NCBI GenBank assembly: GCA_030141605.1
Contig: JAQGDQ010000177.1
Coordinates: 222,501 to 286,500 of the forward strand
Length of the DNA stretch: 64,000 nt
Reading direction: 5' to 3'
Origin: Tubiluchus corallicola
Lineage: Eukaryota; Priapulida; Priapulimorpha; Priapulimorphida; Tubiluchidae
The translations under genes and the position numbers were made by a program. The notes below the pieces were generated by a model that saw only the letters and a list, made by a program, of their open reading frames with translations, searched no databases and had not been told where the DNA came from. Positions 23,310 through 34,829 of this stretch are shown piece after piece. How positions within the stretch are numbered: the first letter of the stretch is position 1; each line of letters begins with the position of its first letter.

Positions 23310-23755
23310 GTAACTGTTGTCGTGAAGCTTACGATTTCTTGATTTTATTTTTATTAATTATTAGTTTGTAATTGTTATCAATAGTCATATTATTACATTT
23401 TCTTGTTAAAATATTAAATTAAAATCCCATACATGAAATTTCAGCTATAAAATAAGTTTATTTCTTTGTATAGTGTCTAAACTTTCACCTTGAACTAGTA
23501 TGCATAACATTTACATTCCTTGTATTGCTGGCTTCCTTTTACTTCATGGAAAATTTTACCTGGGCAGTTGGTTTATACAGTCACATTGTAAGCATGTGAC
23601 TTGAAACAGAGAGAGAGAGAGAGAGAGCAATGTATGGTATCCCTACTGATTCAAAAAATAAAGTTTATGAGATATAAAAAGAACCTCACCTATGTTCTAC
23701 TTTATTTATCAGTGTCTTAGCACTTACCTTTAGAGTTTCTTCATAACTGTTTATT
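23310..23755 (-). repeat. Right arm of long inverted repeat
   Basis: This is the reverse-complement partner of 19838-20215. Its alignment includes GTCGTGAAGCTTACGATTTCT at the inner end and CACCTATGTTCTACTTTATTT towards the outer end. It contains a private insertion with a (GA)n run at about 23610-23626. Confidence 0.75.
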
Positions 23756-23759
23756 TTTG

Positions 23760-24400
23760 CATCTATTTTAAAATCACAGGTTTTGTTCATTGAAAAGTTA
23801 TACATTTGTTTGAGGTTAAAATAATTTGCTAGCAACATTGTAACAACCTGTAAGTTTAAATAGCAACTGTGAACATTAAATTTAATCTCCATATTAAATA
23901 GACCCAGTATGTATGATAAGTTATGCAACCCCTACTTAAACAGTAAGGCTAAAAACTGACACTGAATAAAATGTTCTTTGTAATACCTTTAATTTTGTAA
24001 AAAAATATTTGTGACACGACTTTGTACACATTATGGCGTGTTGGTTTTCTTATTTAAAATGTCTTTCACTTTTGAAGTAAAGTTAACTGCTGAAATAGAT
24101 AAAATAATTTAATTATAGTTTCTAAAAGTGTAAATTGTTTAATATGGTATGTTAATACGTTGTGTTCTGCGACTTTGATTCAAGAAATGTTTTGCTTTTT
24201 CCTGCATTTTGCAGCTAGAAGACTTGCATATTATTTGGTTGCTTTATTCATTCATTCGTAAAATTCAGATTCCTTCACGTCCATCAGTCCCATCATGTTC
24301 TTCATGTAGTTAAGTGGTATTGTTAAGATTCACCTTGTAACAATTTTTTATGTAACAAAAATGCTGCTATTATAATGATAGTTATGTAATTAGTCTGTTA
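23760..24400. other. Intergenic, nothing recognised
   Basis: AT-rich sequence without coding, RNA or element signals. Confidence 0.4.
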
Positions 24401-24401
24401 C

Positions 24402-24650
24402 TTATTGAACCTTTACAAGTCTTGAGTATACAAAGTGTTTCCGCATGTTAGGATTTGTTGAGTACAAAAGACATTCAATTACAGCGAAACGATGCATTAG
24501 AGAAAAATGCATATTTCCCAGACCCAAGTGGATACCCAGCGGTGTCCCTAAACCCTCATCATTATATACTGTTTGGTGACGTCTCAAATGCTCCACATGA
24601 TCAGTGGTTGCATCCAATCTCAGTGCTTCTTCTTCAGCTACAACCTTGCA
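24402..24650 (-). CDS. Unrecognised open frame, perhaps a gene fragment
   Basis: The minus strand is open from about 24650 to 24402 without an early Met. It reads HHGDCKVVAEEEALRLDATT, then DHVEHLRRHQTVYNDEGLGT and a hydrophobic-polar mix to the stop. The composition is protein-like, but I recognise no domain. The opposite strand is also open over much of the same stretch, so this may be chance. Confidence 0.2.
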   Translation of the reverse strand, partial: CKVVAEEEALRLDATTDHVEHLRRHQTVYNDEGLGTPLGIHLGLGNMHFSLMHRFAVIECLLYSTNPNMRKHFVYSRLVKVQ

Positions 24651-25059
24651 GTCGCCATGATGTCATTTGCTGACGGATCATCAACTGGGTAAACTATTGT
24701 TATTGTTATTCCATGGATGTGGTGAGCCATAAAAGACCACGTTCTTCTTTACATTGTTACTAGATGAAGGTAAAATAGATTCACTTTCCTTCAGTTTGTG
24801 AGAAAGATAGTGAATGCATGTTACCTCCATCTTGTAGCAAAGTGGTTTCTGCGCCTTCTCACGATGTCTGCTACCGGGATATCGCTCTTTAAACAAGTAA
24901 ATATAAAGGGATTTAGTTTACATTAAACTTATATTTTGTAACAAATGTCTTCTCTCGTTTCTGACCTTTGAATAACCGAATATATCTTCTGCGAATAACA
25001 ATTTTTATTCACGGATTCGGCGACAATTATTGAATAACTTTAGAAGATTTACCGAGTGA

Positions 25060-25140
25060 CCTCAAGTGGTCGACTGCTTTCTTTCTAAGTGTTCGATTCC
25101 GGAGGTGGGTGGCTGGAATTACAGTGTTTGACCACTGCTT
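25060..25140 (+). repeat. tRNA-like (SINE head) sequence
   Basis: TGACCTCAAGTGGTCGACTG followed about 20 bp later by GTTCGATTCCGG resembles a pol III A-box/B-box pair. No cloverleaf with paired acceptor stem could be drawn, so this is a possible SINE head, not a tRNA gene. Confidence 0.4.
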
Positions 25141-25927
25141 TTAACAATTATTGATAGCTGCTACTATGCTTATTGGCCAAAATTACAGGGGTATATGAAC
25201 ACTTCATTTGAAATAGAAATTTGTGTAAGAAATTGCAAGAGAGCAAATTACATACTACTCTTTGGCTTGACCAGTATTTAAAACAGCAGCATTCTTTCAA
25301 ATACACGTTTTACGATCACATTAGTATCAGCGCAATTAAACAAGCTGCCAAAACTGTCAAAGTTAAGATCGAGATCCCTATTGTTATAGTTCATCCTAAG
25401 ACGCCCACTAATTTTATATTCACAAAAAACATGTTGTTCTCTTTGTACTTATTCGCCCCATTGGCATGGTTAGTCTTGTTACCTTCCACTTTACATGGTC
25501 CCACTTTCCGGTCTCCACACAAAGATTATGGACTGATTTACGTATCCTTGCCCAGAAAATTCTGTGCTTTTCTACCACAAAGATACTCTTTACATTTCAT
25601 GAGGTTCCTTTGAATTAGCTGATCTCCTCAATCTTTCAAGTGCAACTCTTTATCTTGTCACGCAGTTGATATGCTATTTTTCAAGGACTTGAGACCCAAA
25701 CAAATTGTATTGGCAGTTTTGAACAATTAAGGGCTTTCAATCCAGTTCATGGAGTTCATGAAAAATCTAGATGACTACATGGTGCGCATGCTCATACAAC
25801 AGTGTTGTGTTAGACACAAACTGATTGGGCAAACTTAGCAGAGAAAGTGAAGGAAACCCCTTTTTAGCAGTAATTTTCACGTGGTGGTATTTTCAACTTT
25901 TGGAATGACAATTACTTACATTTTTTA

Positions 25928-26482
25928 TTAAAGAAATAACGGATGATTGTATAAACATGAGTTCAAAATAAAGAATGCTCTAAAATATCGCAAACTACAA
26001 TACCTTGTTTAAATCAAAGCTTATATTAAATAATAAATTCCTCAGATACTCAATATTTTTCAAAGTTTCAAAGCTTCGCGAAGCGGCTCAGTGAATCTAC
26101 TAAGATTGGCAGCGGCGCCTTTTTGTCACATTCGCGTAGCCGACAAATAGAAAGCGGTACCGTGATAACCATGATCATGAACTGCTGTGTTAGTTTCTGA
26201 TGTCATATGATACAGAGCCCATTTTCGTGACATCACGCGTTAAAGCTGTACTGTAACACTTGCGCAAACGTGCTTGCTGCGCATGGGAAGACGCCTGCCA
26301 TTGCACAAACCGTTTCGATGTAAGCAGTAGCTGTGCTTGGTTGCCATTAATGAACTTTCTAAGCTAACTATTAAAATATAAGAAATAATTGCTAACTTAT
26401 ATAGGCAAGAAAATGAATATTATGGACAGTAAATTAAAATGAGTTTGAAGGAGTCTAAACAATTGTCCGGTTTTCCTTTTAA
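25928..26482. mobile_element. piggyBac-like MITE, older copy
   Basis: Same family as 57549-58071. It is bounded by TTAA (25928-25931 and 26479-26482). The right terminus CAATTGTCCGGTTTTCCT is well kept, while the left (TTAAAGAAATAACGGATGATTG) has decayed. Both copies contain GGCGCCTTTTTGTCACAT and GGTACCGTGATAACCATGAT followed by CATGAAC. Confidence 0.8.
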
Positions 26483-26629
26483 GAAAATTAACATTAACAA
26501 TAAACTTTGCTTTTAATACGAATAACTGTCTCTGTACAATGCTTGGAATGCTGTTTTGAAATGTGAATTTTTTTCTTTATCATGGATCTCTTCCTACAGT
26601 TTTTGAGCTAGGTCACAATTTTTGGTATG

Positions 26630-27370
26630 TGGCTAGGTTGTGTTGAGTTGTTGTGCATGGCTGTATATGAGCTATTTGCGGTAGGGGGCAAAAACCAAAA
26701 TCGATGGGGTTGGGGACACCAATGCTTCAAGTTGCGAGTAAGAGTCCCGTGTAATGTACCAAAAAAGGCATCGATGAGACGAATTGAATGGTATAAGTTT
26801 TGCTGATTTTGGTTGACCCCTGACCCCGCTAGGGGATAAAAACCGAAATCATTGTTTGGGACACTAATGCTTCCAGTGTCAAGTAGCTTGTAGAATGTCA
26901 AATGAAAGGTTTTGATGAGCAGCATGAAATAGTATGAGTTATGCTCAAGTTGGTTGACTCTTGACCCGCTAGGGGGCAAAAACCAAAATTGAGGGTCATG
27001 TAGTAAATAGTTTGTAGTGTCCAGCAGCAACAGGTTGTAATATATCAAAATGGAAGGTATCGATGAGACTAATTGAGCGGTATAACTCGTGTCTGCAATT
27101 GTTGACCCTTGATCCTGAGGTCACAATAAAAGAGGTTCCAGATTTAAAGTTTTCTAACACATATAATGAAAGGTCTCGGTGAGATGAATTGAATGGTATG
27201 ACCTAAGCCTAGGCTGGTCAAGCACTGACAGACTAGTGGACTATGACTGAAATTGTCTGGCAGTAATCCTTCTTATGTAGAGCAGCAGTATGTTGTAGTA
27301 CGTTAAATGAAATGTCTTGATGAATGGTGTATCTTTACCTGTCTATGGTTCAGCCTTAAGCCACTGGTCA
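26630..27370. repeat. Diverged tandem array, about 120-145 bp units
   Basis: At least five units share the order AATGAAAGGTCTCGATGAGA, AATTGAATGGTATAA, GGTTGACCCTTGACC, GCTAGGGGGCAAAAACC and AAAT. The first word recurs at about 26763, 26900, 27046, 27166 and 27305. Units differ by indels and many substitutions, so the array is old. The 146-codon minus-strand frame across 26608-27048 mirrors this periodicity and is not treated as a gene. Confidence 0.75.
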
Positions 27371-27589
27371 CTGGTCAAAATGCGACAAGCTCTGATTTCA
27401 TTGAAACTGTTAATCGAGTCAAATACAACCGCACTTACGTGCATTTAACAGAATACAGATTTGTTAATTAAATAATTACTCAAATTATTATTTATTGAAG
27501 TGTTTGATATTGTATTTTTTGATATGTGGAATAAAAATTCATAGTCCATAGTTTATAGTTCACTTTAAATGGATCTGTGATTTAACATA

Positions 27590-27690
27590 CTTCTTGGTCG
27601 ATACGATAATGACTCATTGTGGCTATATCGATACGATAGCGCTAGTAAATTTTCCGCATAGATTCGAAAACGTATACAATTTGTATCAAT
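27590..27690. repeat. CGATACGAT-rich block
   Basis: TCGATACGATAATGACTC and ATCGATACGATAGCG lie within 60 bp, then GATTCGAAAACG. The same words occur inside the hAT-like element at 62585-63764, so this is probably a related element end. Confidence 0.45.
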
Positions 27691-27716
27691 AATTATTGCT
27701 TAACAGCACCACTATG

Positions 27717-28148
27717 ATGGTACAGACACGATAAAGACATGGTCGTCTTCTTTGCATCAGAAGCAACAATTTAGTACGAAACTTTTCATTCTGTAGCACC
27801 TTGTCAAAAAACCATCTTTATCGGTCATTGTACCTCTTTCTACTGAGCAGCATTTTGGCACATGTATTACATGGATAGTCTTAAAAATTGAAAGTCTCGT
27901 ACAACAAAGGTGTACGTATATTATTTAGCCTACCATATGAATGCTCTGCTAGAAGTATGTGTGTGAATCTTGACATACCATTGTTACGTAAAGCTGCTCA
28001 TTCTCTTAGAAGTAGAGTCTTAATTTGTAGCCATGTTCTTCTGAGTGGTCCTATAAATAGTGACTGTTTGTTTTATTCAAAACTATATAACAAATGGTTA
28101 TATCTATTATTTGTAAATTCTAAGAAAATAGTAATTGTGTTATTGTAA
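27717..28148 (+). mobile_element. LINE ORF2 C-terminal fragment
   Basis: The plus strand encodes VSYNKGVRILFSLPYECSAR then MCVNLDIPLLRKAAHSLRSR, the pattern downstream of RT in RTE/Jockey-type LINEs (YNKxxRxLLxxPxxxSAR). The preceding 170 bp and this frame match 44030-44290, showing a dispersed family. No 5' part is present. Confidence 0.65.
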
Positions 28149-28149
28149 T

Positions 28150-29190
28150 TTTTGGTAATTATTGTATGGTATATTAAATGTTATTGTATCGTATTGTATA
28201 CTAACTGTTGTTATATGAGCAATGCTTGCAATGAAAGCTTTCATACTTAGTACTGTACGGTAAAACTGATCAAGGCATTGGAATAAAAAAATGAAAATTT
28301 ATAGAGAAGCCTGGTTTTTTGTTTTTTAGATGTCTGAAACATCAGATGAAAATGCAAGCGGAATTTGGCGCTCCGTATGAATGGAGCTTAACATCAATTC
28401 ATGTTCCACCAATTTTGTATAGGCAAAAACAGAAGACTTAGGAGAATGGCTGTGAGCAATTTTTTTGCCTGTAGTTTCTGGATAGTCAATCGTGTCACAT
28501 CATTTATCGCCTCTTTTTGAACATTATACATAATAGTGGTCAAATATTACTATATAAATAAATAATAATGATAATGATAATAATTACCCATCAATTACCA
28601 TCTTGCACAAACACATACAAATACGTAATTGGGTGTCTTTATTTTTTATGAAAATGCGGAAATTCTTAATGCATTTTGCTGGAAAAAATAGTTTACTTAA
28701 ATTGAATTCAGTTAAACTACAATTTGGCCTAAAAAGCTCTGATGACAGCAAAGCATAAAAACAATTAGGTTAATTAGTCATTGAAGCATTTCAGCTTTTA
28801 CACAATATTCGTTAATTTTGTTACAATGAGTAATTGCAGACAAAAACAACGAACGGATTCATTAAGATTGATTCTTAAGCTTTATAATAATCACATTTTT
28901 ATGCCAAGATCTTTTTTGGGCTCTCTGTGTAAATTCAAGTAAAACTTTCTGCTTTCTGTATAAATTTATCACGTGCTTTATACTGTTTTGTACAGCAAAC
29001 AAAACATTTTCCTTGGGGTATTGCGGATTTTTCTCAAATAGTTAAATTATCTGAGTTTTTAAACAAAAACCGCCAACATATTGAAATAGCTAAACAAATA
29101 TCCAATTACAGTAATACAAATACTGAACATGGTTTTTATGCGCTAATGATTTTTGTAAAAAAAACTGTCTAAAATTTCAAGCGAATGTAG
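28150..29190. other. Intergenic, nothing recognised
   Basis: AT-rich sequence with one short ATAATG run near 28560-28580. No coding signal. Confidence 0.4.
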
Positions 29191-29199
29191 CTAAAAATG

Positions 29200-29290
29200 G
29201 CACAGGAAAAAATAGTACAAGAAAAAATGGCACAAATGGAAAAGTAGGTAAAAATGGCACAGTAAAAAATGACACACATAGTAATATACG
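29200..29290. repeat. Degenerate AAAAATGGCACAG repeat
   Basis: Four or five variants of AAAAATGGCACA with A-rich spacers, then GGTTAGGGTTAGGATTA, a two- to three-unit telomere-like motif at about 29292-29310. Confidence 0.7.
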
Positions 29291-29441
29291 CGGTTAGGGT
29301 TAGGATTACAGTGGGAGATAATTATTTTAGTTATTCTACCTCTGCCCAGGAAGATATGCTTTAACGCGGTTTGTTTGTTTGTTTTACCATTGCTATGGCG
29401 ACCGAGTGATTTTGTTTGACTGCCATCTAGAGACAAGTTAA

Positions 29442-29790
29442 AAAACGTTGCAAGTACGTAATTGCACTTTTTGCAGAACTATGAAATTCTATAATTACTT
29501 GAGCGCTTCTAAAATCTTTTCAATCTAGAATGTTTTCTTTCATATAGATTTGTGTATACTAGACAGCTTAGTGACAAGAGATTCATTAATTGGTTGGCCG
29601 ACAGAGCCTGTAAGAAGTTGCGCATGAAGCTTGAAAACGCAGGTGCTTTAGATGGCTTATTTTCTGGAATACTCCTGAGTGCATCAGCCACCCGAGTTTA
29701 TCAGTGCAACAGGGATTATTGTAAACCAACATAATAACTTTGTTTATTTAATGTAGATGCTCTGACTGTGGTTAGGTGAGCATAAAATGT
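29442..29790. repeat. Interspersed repeat, uninterrupted copy
   Basis: Matches 62463-62584 plus 63773-64000 in order. Shared words include AGTACGTAATTGCACT, TTCATTAATTGGTTGGC and CTGTAAGAAGTTG. It is the reference showing that the copy at 62.5 kb was split by a later insertion. Class unknown. Confidence 0.75.
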
Positions 29791-30149
29791 CGCAGAGCTA
29801 TTGTGTTCATGTTTGCCAGCTTAGTAAGAAGCCTCAGTATTAACTGTGTGTTGGCCTTTGGGTGGAATACTTCGTGTGATATATAATTTCAGAGATAGTT
29901 ATTATTTTCCTGCCTAGAAATAATAGTTGTGAATACTTGGGTTTCTTCATAATGACAACGATGTGACGCATCTTTATCGCAAACAGGCAAGTTATATTTA
30001 AATTAAACAAAGTGATTTGTTTAGGTAAACACACGTCTCAGTTTTATCATTTTAAGGTGTCAAATACTTTTTATTATTCTTCAGTATAAGAATTATTGCT
30101 TTTAATTGTTCAACGAAATTTGACATGGAGAATTCTTGACACATAAAAT

Positions 30150-30434
30150 GCAGAAGTCAAGAAGTAGATGTGAGATTGGAGTAACTTAATTTTGTTAGGT
30201 ACAAAATCTGTAAAGTTATAGTTTCTCAAGAAGTAGATGTGAGATTGGAGTAACTTAATTTTGTTAGGTACAAAATTTGTAAAATTATGGTTTATGAAGA
30301 AGTAGATGTGAGATTGGAGTAACTTAATTTTGTTAGGTACAAAATCTGTAAAGTTATGGTTTCTCAAGAAGTAGATGTGAGATTGGAGTAACTTAATTTT
30401 GTTAGGTACAAAATCTGTAAAATTATGGTTTCGG
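30150..30434. repeat. 69 bp tandem repeat, four copies
   Basis: GAAGTAGATGTGAGATTGGA recurs at 30161, 30230, 30299 and 30368, an exact 69 bp period, with very few differences. Because 69 is a multiple of three, the minus strand is open through the array and would encode a 23-residue repeat (KIKLLQSHIYFL and NHNFTDFVPN). The near identity indicates recent expansion. Confidence 0.95.
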
Positions 30435-31039
30435 GTGTCACTATTACGTTCGCCGCTTCACCAGGATCGTCAAGCACAAGAACCTATGGTAACAATCAGA
30501 GAAATACAAAATATGTACATCTTAGGCCTGCTAATAGCAGAGCTTTTTATACCTGATATTTCTTGATACGAGCGTATCTCATTCAGTTAGTTACCACTTT
30601 ATAAAGCGTGATGTATTTCCAATTGTGTGTGCATCAGCGTGTGTGTGTGCGTGCGTGCGTGTATAGGTGTGTGCATTATTTGGATTTACTTATTTTACAA
30701 CGTAATTTACTGGGGCATTCAGGCGATATTGCAAATGGACATGTTTAATAAAGTTCATGCATATAACACGTACTGTTGCGTGCGTGTTGCTTGTAGAGAA
30801 TGAAGACTGGTAATATAATAATAACAAATACATCTCGTTGATGGCTGTTTCATATTTGTAGCTGTAAAGGAGTTGAATTAAGGGCAAAAATGTGTAGTGA
30901 TGGTACATTCTAAATAGGATACAAATGCAGACAGGATCAAGCGAATAACGCAAGTAAGTCAACAAATACTAAACACAAACATTATTAAACATTTCCACGA
31001 GGAAGTAGTGAATCTCAAATTAGCGTAAATTGGTTCGTA

Positions 31040-31400
31040 TTAATTTATGCCATTTATTTTCGACCACCCTCTACACTGTGATGGTTCGATCCATTACGAA
31101 GCCATTTCATATCAGCACTGCATAGCAGCTATAAGCTATAAGTACGTGGGGTATGGAATTGCCTCAACGGTTCAGTTGGCAGACGGACAGGTGCGTTTAC
31201 TACATAAGCACCTGTTCCACAATTATGATCAGCATGAGGAATGCAGGAAAAGATTCTGGCTAATTCTCACTTTAATTTTACATTTTAACTTTTTACGTTT
31301 TTCAACAACACCATCCACAATATGGTTTGACTGATCCAAATTTGAACCCTGGACCTCTTGGCCGCCTCCGCATCGTGTAACATGGTGTTAAAGGCTATGA
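31040..31400 (+). repeat. Interspersed repeat with tRNA-like end, related to 45290-45420
   Basis: TGTGATGGTTCGATCCATTA and, later, GACGGACAGGTGCGTTTA and AAGCACCTGTTCC match the copy at 45.3 kb. Near 31330-31385 the complementary strand has GAGGTCCAGGGTTCAAATTT, a B-box-like word. It may be a SINE or a LINE 3' region. The 95-codon frame across it is not recognisable. Confidence 0.5.
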
Positions 31401-32820
31401 GATTTTCCGGGTTTTTTAACAACTTACTCTTTCTAGTTTGATAGTAAATTCATGTTGACTTCAAATATGAAAAGATTCAAGTAAAAACGACGCTATATTT
31501 TTTCTTTTTCCAACTCTATACATAAATTTTTGCAATTACATTTTCATGGCAAACTTCATTAAGCAGAACAATTGTCTTTGACAAACCAGAAGCATTCTAA
31601 AAAATACTCCAAAGTGAAAGACTGTACAGGGTAGTTGACAAGACTGGTTAACTAGATTTGTTCTAATGTAATCAGTGGTTGTCAAAGTTTTTTTAACTCA
31701 TTTAATACACCTCTACATGGGCACCATTTAAGGCACCATTAGTTGCACGAAGCACATCAAGACGGTACTCGATTTCTTGCCATGCCGATTTTGTCTCACT
31801 AAACCATGATATACACTGTGCCTTCTCTTGAGGGGTACCCATTTTTGGCTCTTACAGTTAACAATACCCTTCGACCAACAGGAGACCTACATAAAACGCA
31901 AAATTTCAATGTGATCTCAAACTTAAATAAACACTGAATAAAACAAAACAAATCTGTTAAGATATCTTGTCAACTCCCTTTGTAATAAATTTTAAAAATT
32001 GTAAAGAGACTTTATAGACACCCTGTATTTATACATATTTTGTTAACTGCAGAATTCTTATTCCGTCTCCAATTTTCAGAAACGTTGACTAGTTCATTAT
32101 GCTCAAATAAGGATATTTACTTCGCACTTTGATCAAGTTTTAAACAGAAGACATCTAGTCCCTGTGGACACTTGTATTGAGAGATATAGAGCAAGCTATT
32201 GTGCAGTTAGCAGTTTTCGTGAGCACGCTGTACTTTATTAGAAATATAAAAAATTTAGACAAAGTAAACTATTACAAACTGCTTCAATTATTATTACTAG
32301 GAAATATAAAATTCTTATTCAGATATGTATACTAATTAGCAAATAGCGTGAAACAATTGCGAGTCAAAACATTTTTCATCTGCAAATGAAATGAGACAGG
32401 GTGCAGTTCTCTCACCACTGTTGTTTGGTATATAGGTGGGTCAATTTATAAAAGAAAAGAACTGCTTGTATAAGAAGTATTAAGCATTGCAGATAAAAGC
32501 AATTTCTCTCATCTGTGTTTTCTAGTTCCTAATTTCAATCATCACAGACTACGGTAACTAATTGTGAAAGATATGCAAAAGACTATGACAGATACTTTGT
32601 TAACGTTCAAAGGAGTAAAGTCGAAAATAAATGCAAAGTTTTTTATTCATCTAATAATAAGTCGCTTATTTTAAAGTTTAAATCAGAAAAGTATTCTAGA
32701 TGTGAAACCACTAACTCGGTTGGTGATGGGGAAATTGAATTCTTAAGATATTAAAATTTGCTGTTCATAATTTGGACTTATGGTTCTCAATATTAATTTT
32801 TATACGTTACATTTTCATTA
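31400..32820. other. Intergenic, nothing recognised
   Basis: AT-rich. Short protein-like stretches occur in several frames but none is sustained. Confidence 0.4.
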
Positions 32821-32827
32821 AGTATAT

Positions 32828-33245
32828 TTGTGTGATGATGACCGTGTCATGGTAGAAATGTTGCAGATGAATGTGTTGGAATAAACAGTCACATCTTTGG
32901 TTAAGCCAGTGCTTTCAGTTGTTTTTACACTAAGTTGGTGTACCAATACTAAGTATCTTGGCAACACGCTATTTACACATTGTATGAGTGATGAAGAAAT
33001 TATTTGTAAACGAGACATTTTTTCTATAGAGCCAATAATATTGTACTGAACGCCCCTTTCACGCGAAATGTAAGTTCCTGTTGAAGCCAAGTTATACATC
33101 TGGCCTGTATAAAAGCGGTCGTCTCTGCTGTTTCACTGGTCGGTCCAGTTAGATTAATCCACGACGGTGTTAATTCTATTTCATCATTATTTTTGAATGT
33201 ACTTCATGTAATTTGCCAATAAAGATATTTCTCACACACCAATCT
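32828..33245 (+). mobile_element. Possible solo LTR
   Basis: A TATAAAAGCGG promoter-like word at about 33110 is followed 110 bp later by CCAATAAAGATATTTC, a polyadenylation-type signal, then CACACACC. This spacing is typical of an LTR R region. The left edge (TGTGATGATG, 32829) is a guess and no target duplication or second LTR was found. Confidence 0.3.
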
Positions 33246-34052
33246 GTTGTTTCGTGGATGGATGTCAGGAGAGTTATAGACTGCTTGGCCTCCGCATGTG
33301 CTGGTACCGAACCAACCTGGATAGTTTTAGCCCTTGTCGGCAAGGTGCTGCCTACAGTTCAATATTATTAGCAATTTTCTAATCTCAAAAGAAAAGTTAA
33401 TACATGCTTTCTAAGACTAAACAGAAAATCTGCAAATGACATGCTCTATACTGTTTGGAATGTATGGATTAGAAAAATATTAAATTTACTACGAACGACT
33501 CACTGGTATCCATTGGAGAAATTTGCGTAATCAATTTAGATTTAGATTTATTTATTCTCCATTTAGCATATATAAAAATAAAAGTTATAGCGCAGCAGAA
33601 GAAATTAACTTATGAGCTAAGCTCAACATGGATAAGACTAAATTAATTATATTAACAACAACTAAAAAATATGTTAAATGAATCGAAATAGATGCGAGAA
33701 AAAGATAACGACGATGTTAATGATGTTGATGATAATGATGACAACGATTGTGATATTAATGCTGATGACAATGGTGATGGTGATGACAATGATAATGAAT
33801 TGTTGCTGATGGTGATACTGGTCACAGCGAAGCGAGAAACTGAGAGGCATTTTACAAAACTGCAAGCAGCGAGAATGAAAACATTGGCTAATTTCTTGCT
33901 AGACGTGCTCAAGACGAAGTTATTCTAGTACTGGGCTTTAATTTGCAGCATATTAAGCATAAATATAGCAATAATTAAACAAACTCATGCGGAAGCTGCA
34001 TAAATGCACACGTTTTTAATCTCAGTGAGCCAAAAAAAGCTGCAGTTTTAAT

Positions 34053-34430
34053 GATGCAAGGAAAAACCAAGATTTTCGGGAAGTTAGGCTTATTATAATG
34101 TTCACAAAAACGTTAGAAAGATTTAGCAATAGAAGTTCACTAAGTGTGAAGTATATTTCCTCACTTCAGTATAATGAGCCAATTTGACATGTTGCCAAGT
34201 GGTGATGAAAGGACAGTCCTGCAGTTAACAATAAAAATGTATTAATATAATTGTCATTTCATCATATAAGTCTTTCGCTTTGAAGATTTTTTTTTAATAG
34301 TTACTGTTTATCGAGGCAATATTTTGTTCTACATAGTGAACAAGCATTATTGGCTCGTGTAATTAATCAAATCACTTTAAAGTCGTGATGATTTCACACC
34401 ATTTTGAATGCTAATTTTTTTAGCCAAAAA
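34053..34430. repeat. Interspersed repeat related to the MITE at 59389
   Basis: Shares the order AAGGAAAA..CCAAG, GTTAGGCT, ATGTTCACAAA, GTTAGAAAGATTTAG and, further on, ACTTTAAAGTCGTGATGATTTC with 59389-59560. The left end is decayed and the right end was not found. Confidence 0.6.
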
Positions 34431-34829
34431 CATTCTATCAAATACTTATTAAGTTTTTAGAAAAAAATGTTACTAGTTAATTTTGTGACACTTCTGTAAG
34501 TGTTGAATCATATGATATTACACTGCTTAGCAATCATTAATAATTTACCACATATCTTTGCGGTGTGAATAATACCATATTTTTTCGTTTTTGTATGAAT
34601 AAATTTGCATACATATTGTATGTTTGAATTACTGTAGTTTTTCTTTACTGATACTTACTGAATACCACGAGCTTCATCTAAATGGCAATGTAATTGGTGG
34701 CAATATTCACTGGGGCTGTAAACTTCGACAAGCTTGTGTTGCCCCCCCCCCCAGTCTTCTGCAAGAACTCCTCCAAATGACTCTTGAAAGTATTTACACT
34801 GGTAGAGTTTTTTATTTCCTCTGTTAGCC

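Noticed and set aside
25221-25613. 130-codon plus-strand frame
   Set aside because: No recognisable domain, no splice or promoter context, AT-driven composition. A chance frame is more likely, though I cannot exclude a fragment.
30150-30434. CRISPR-like array
   Set aside because: The copies are contiguous 69 bp tandem units without variable spacers, in an animal genome.
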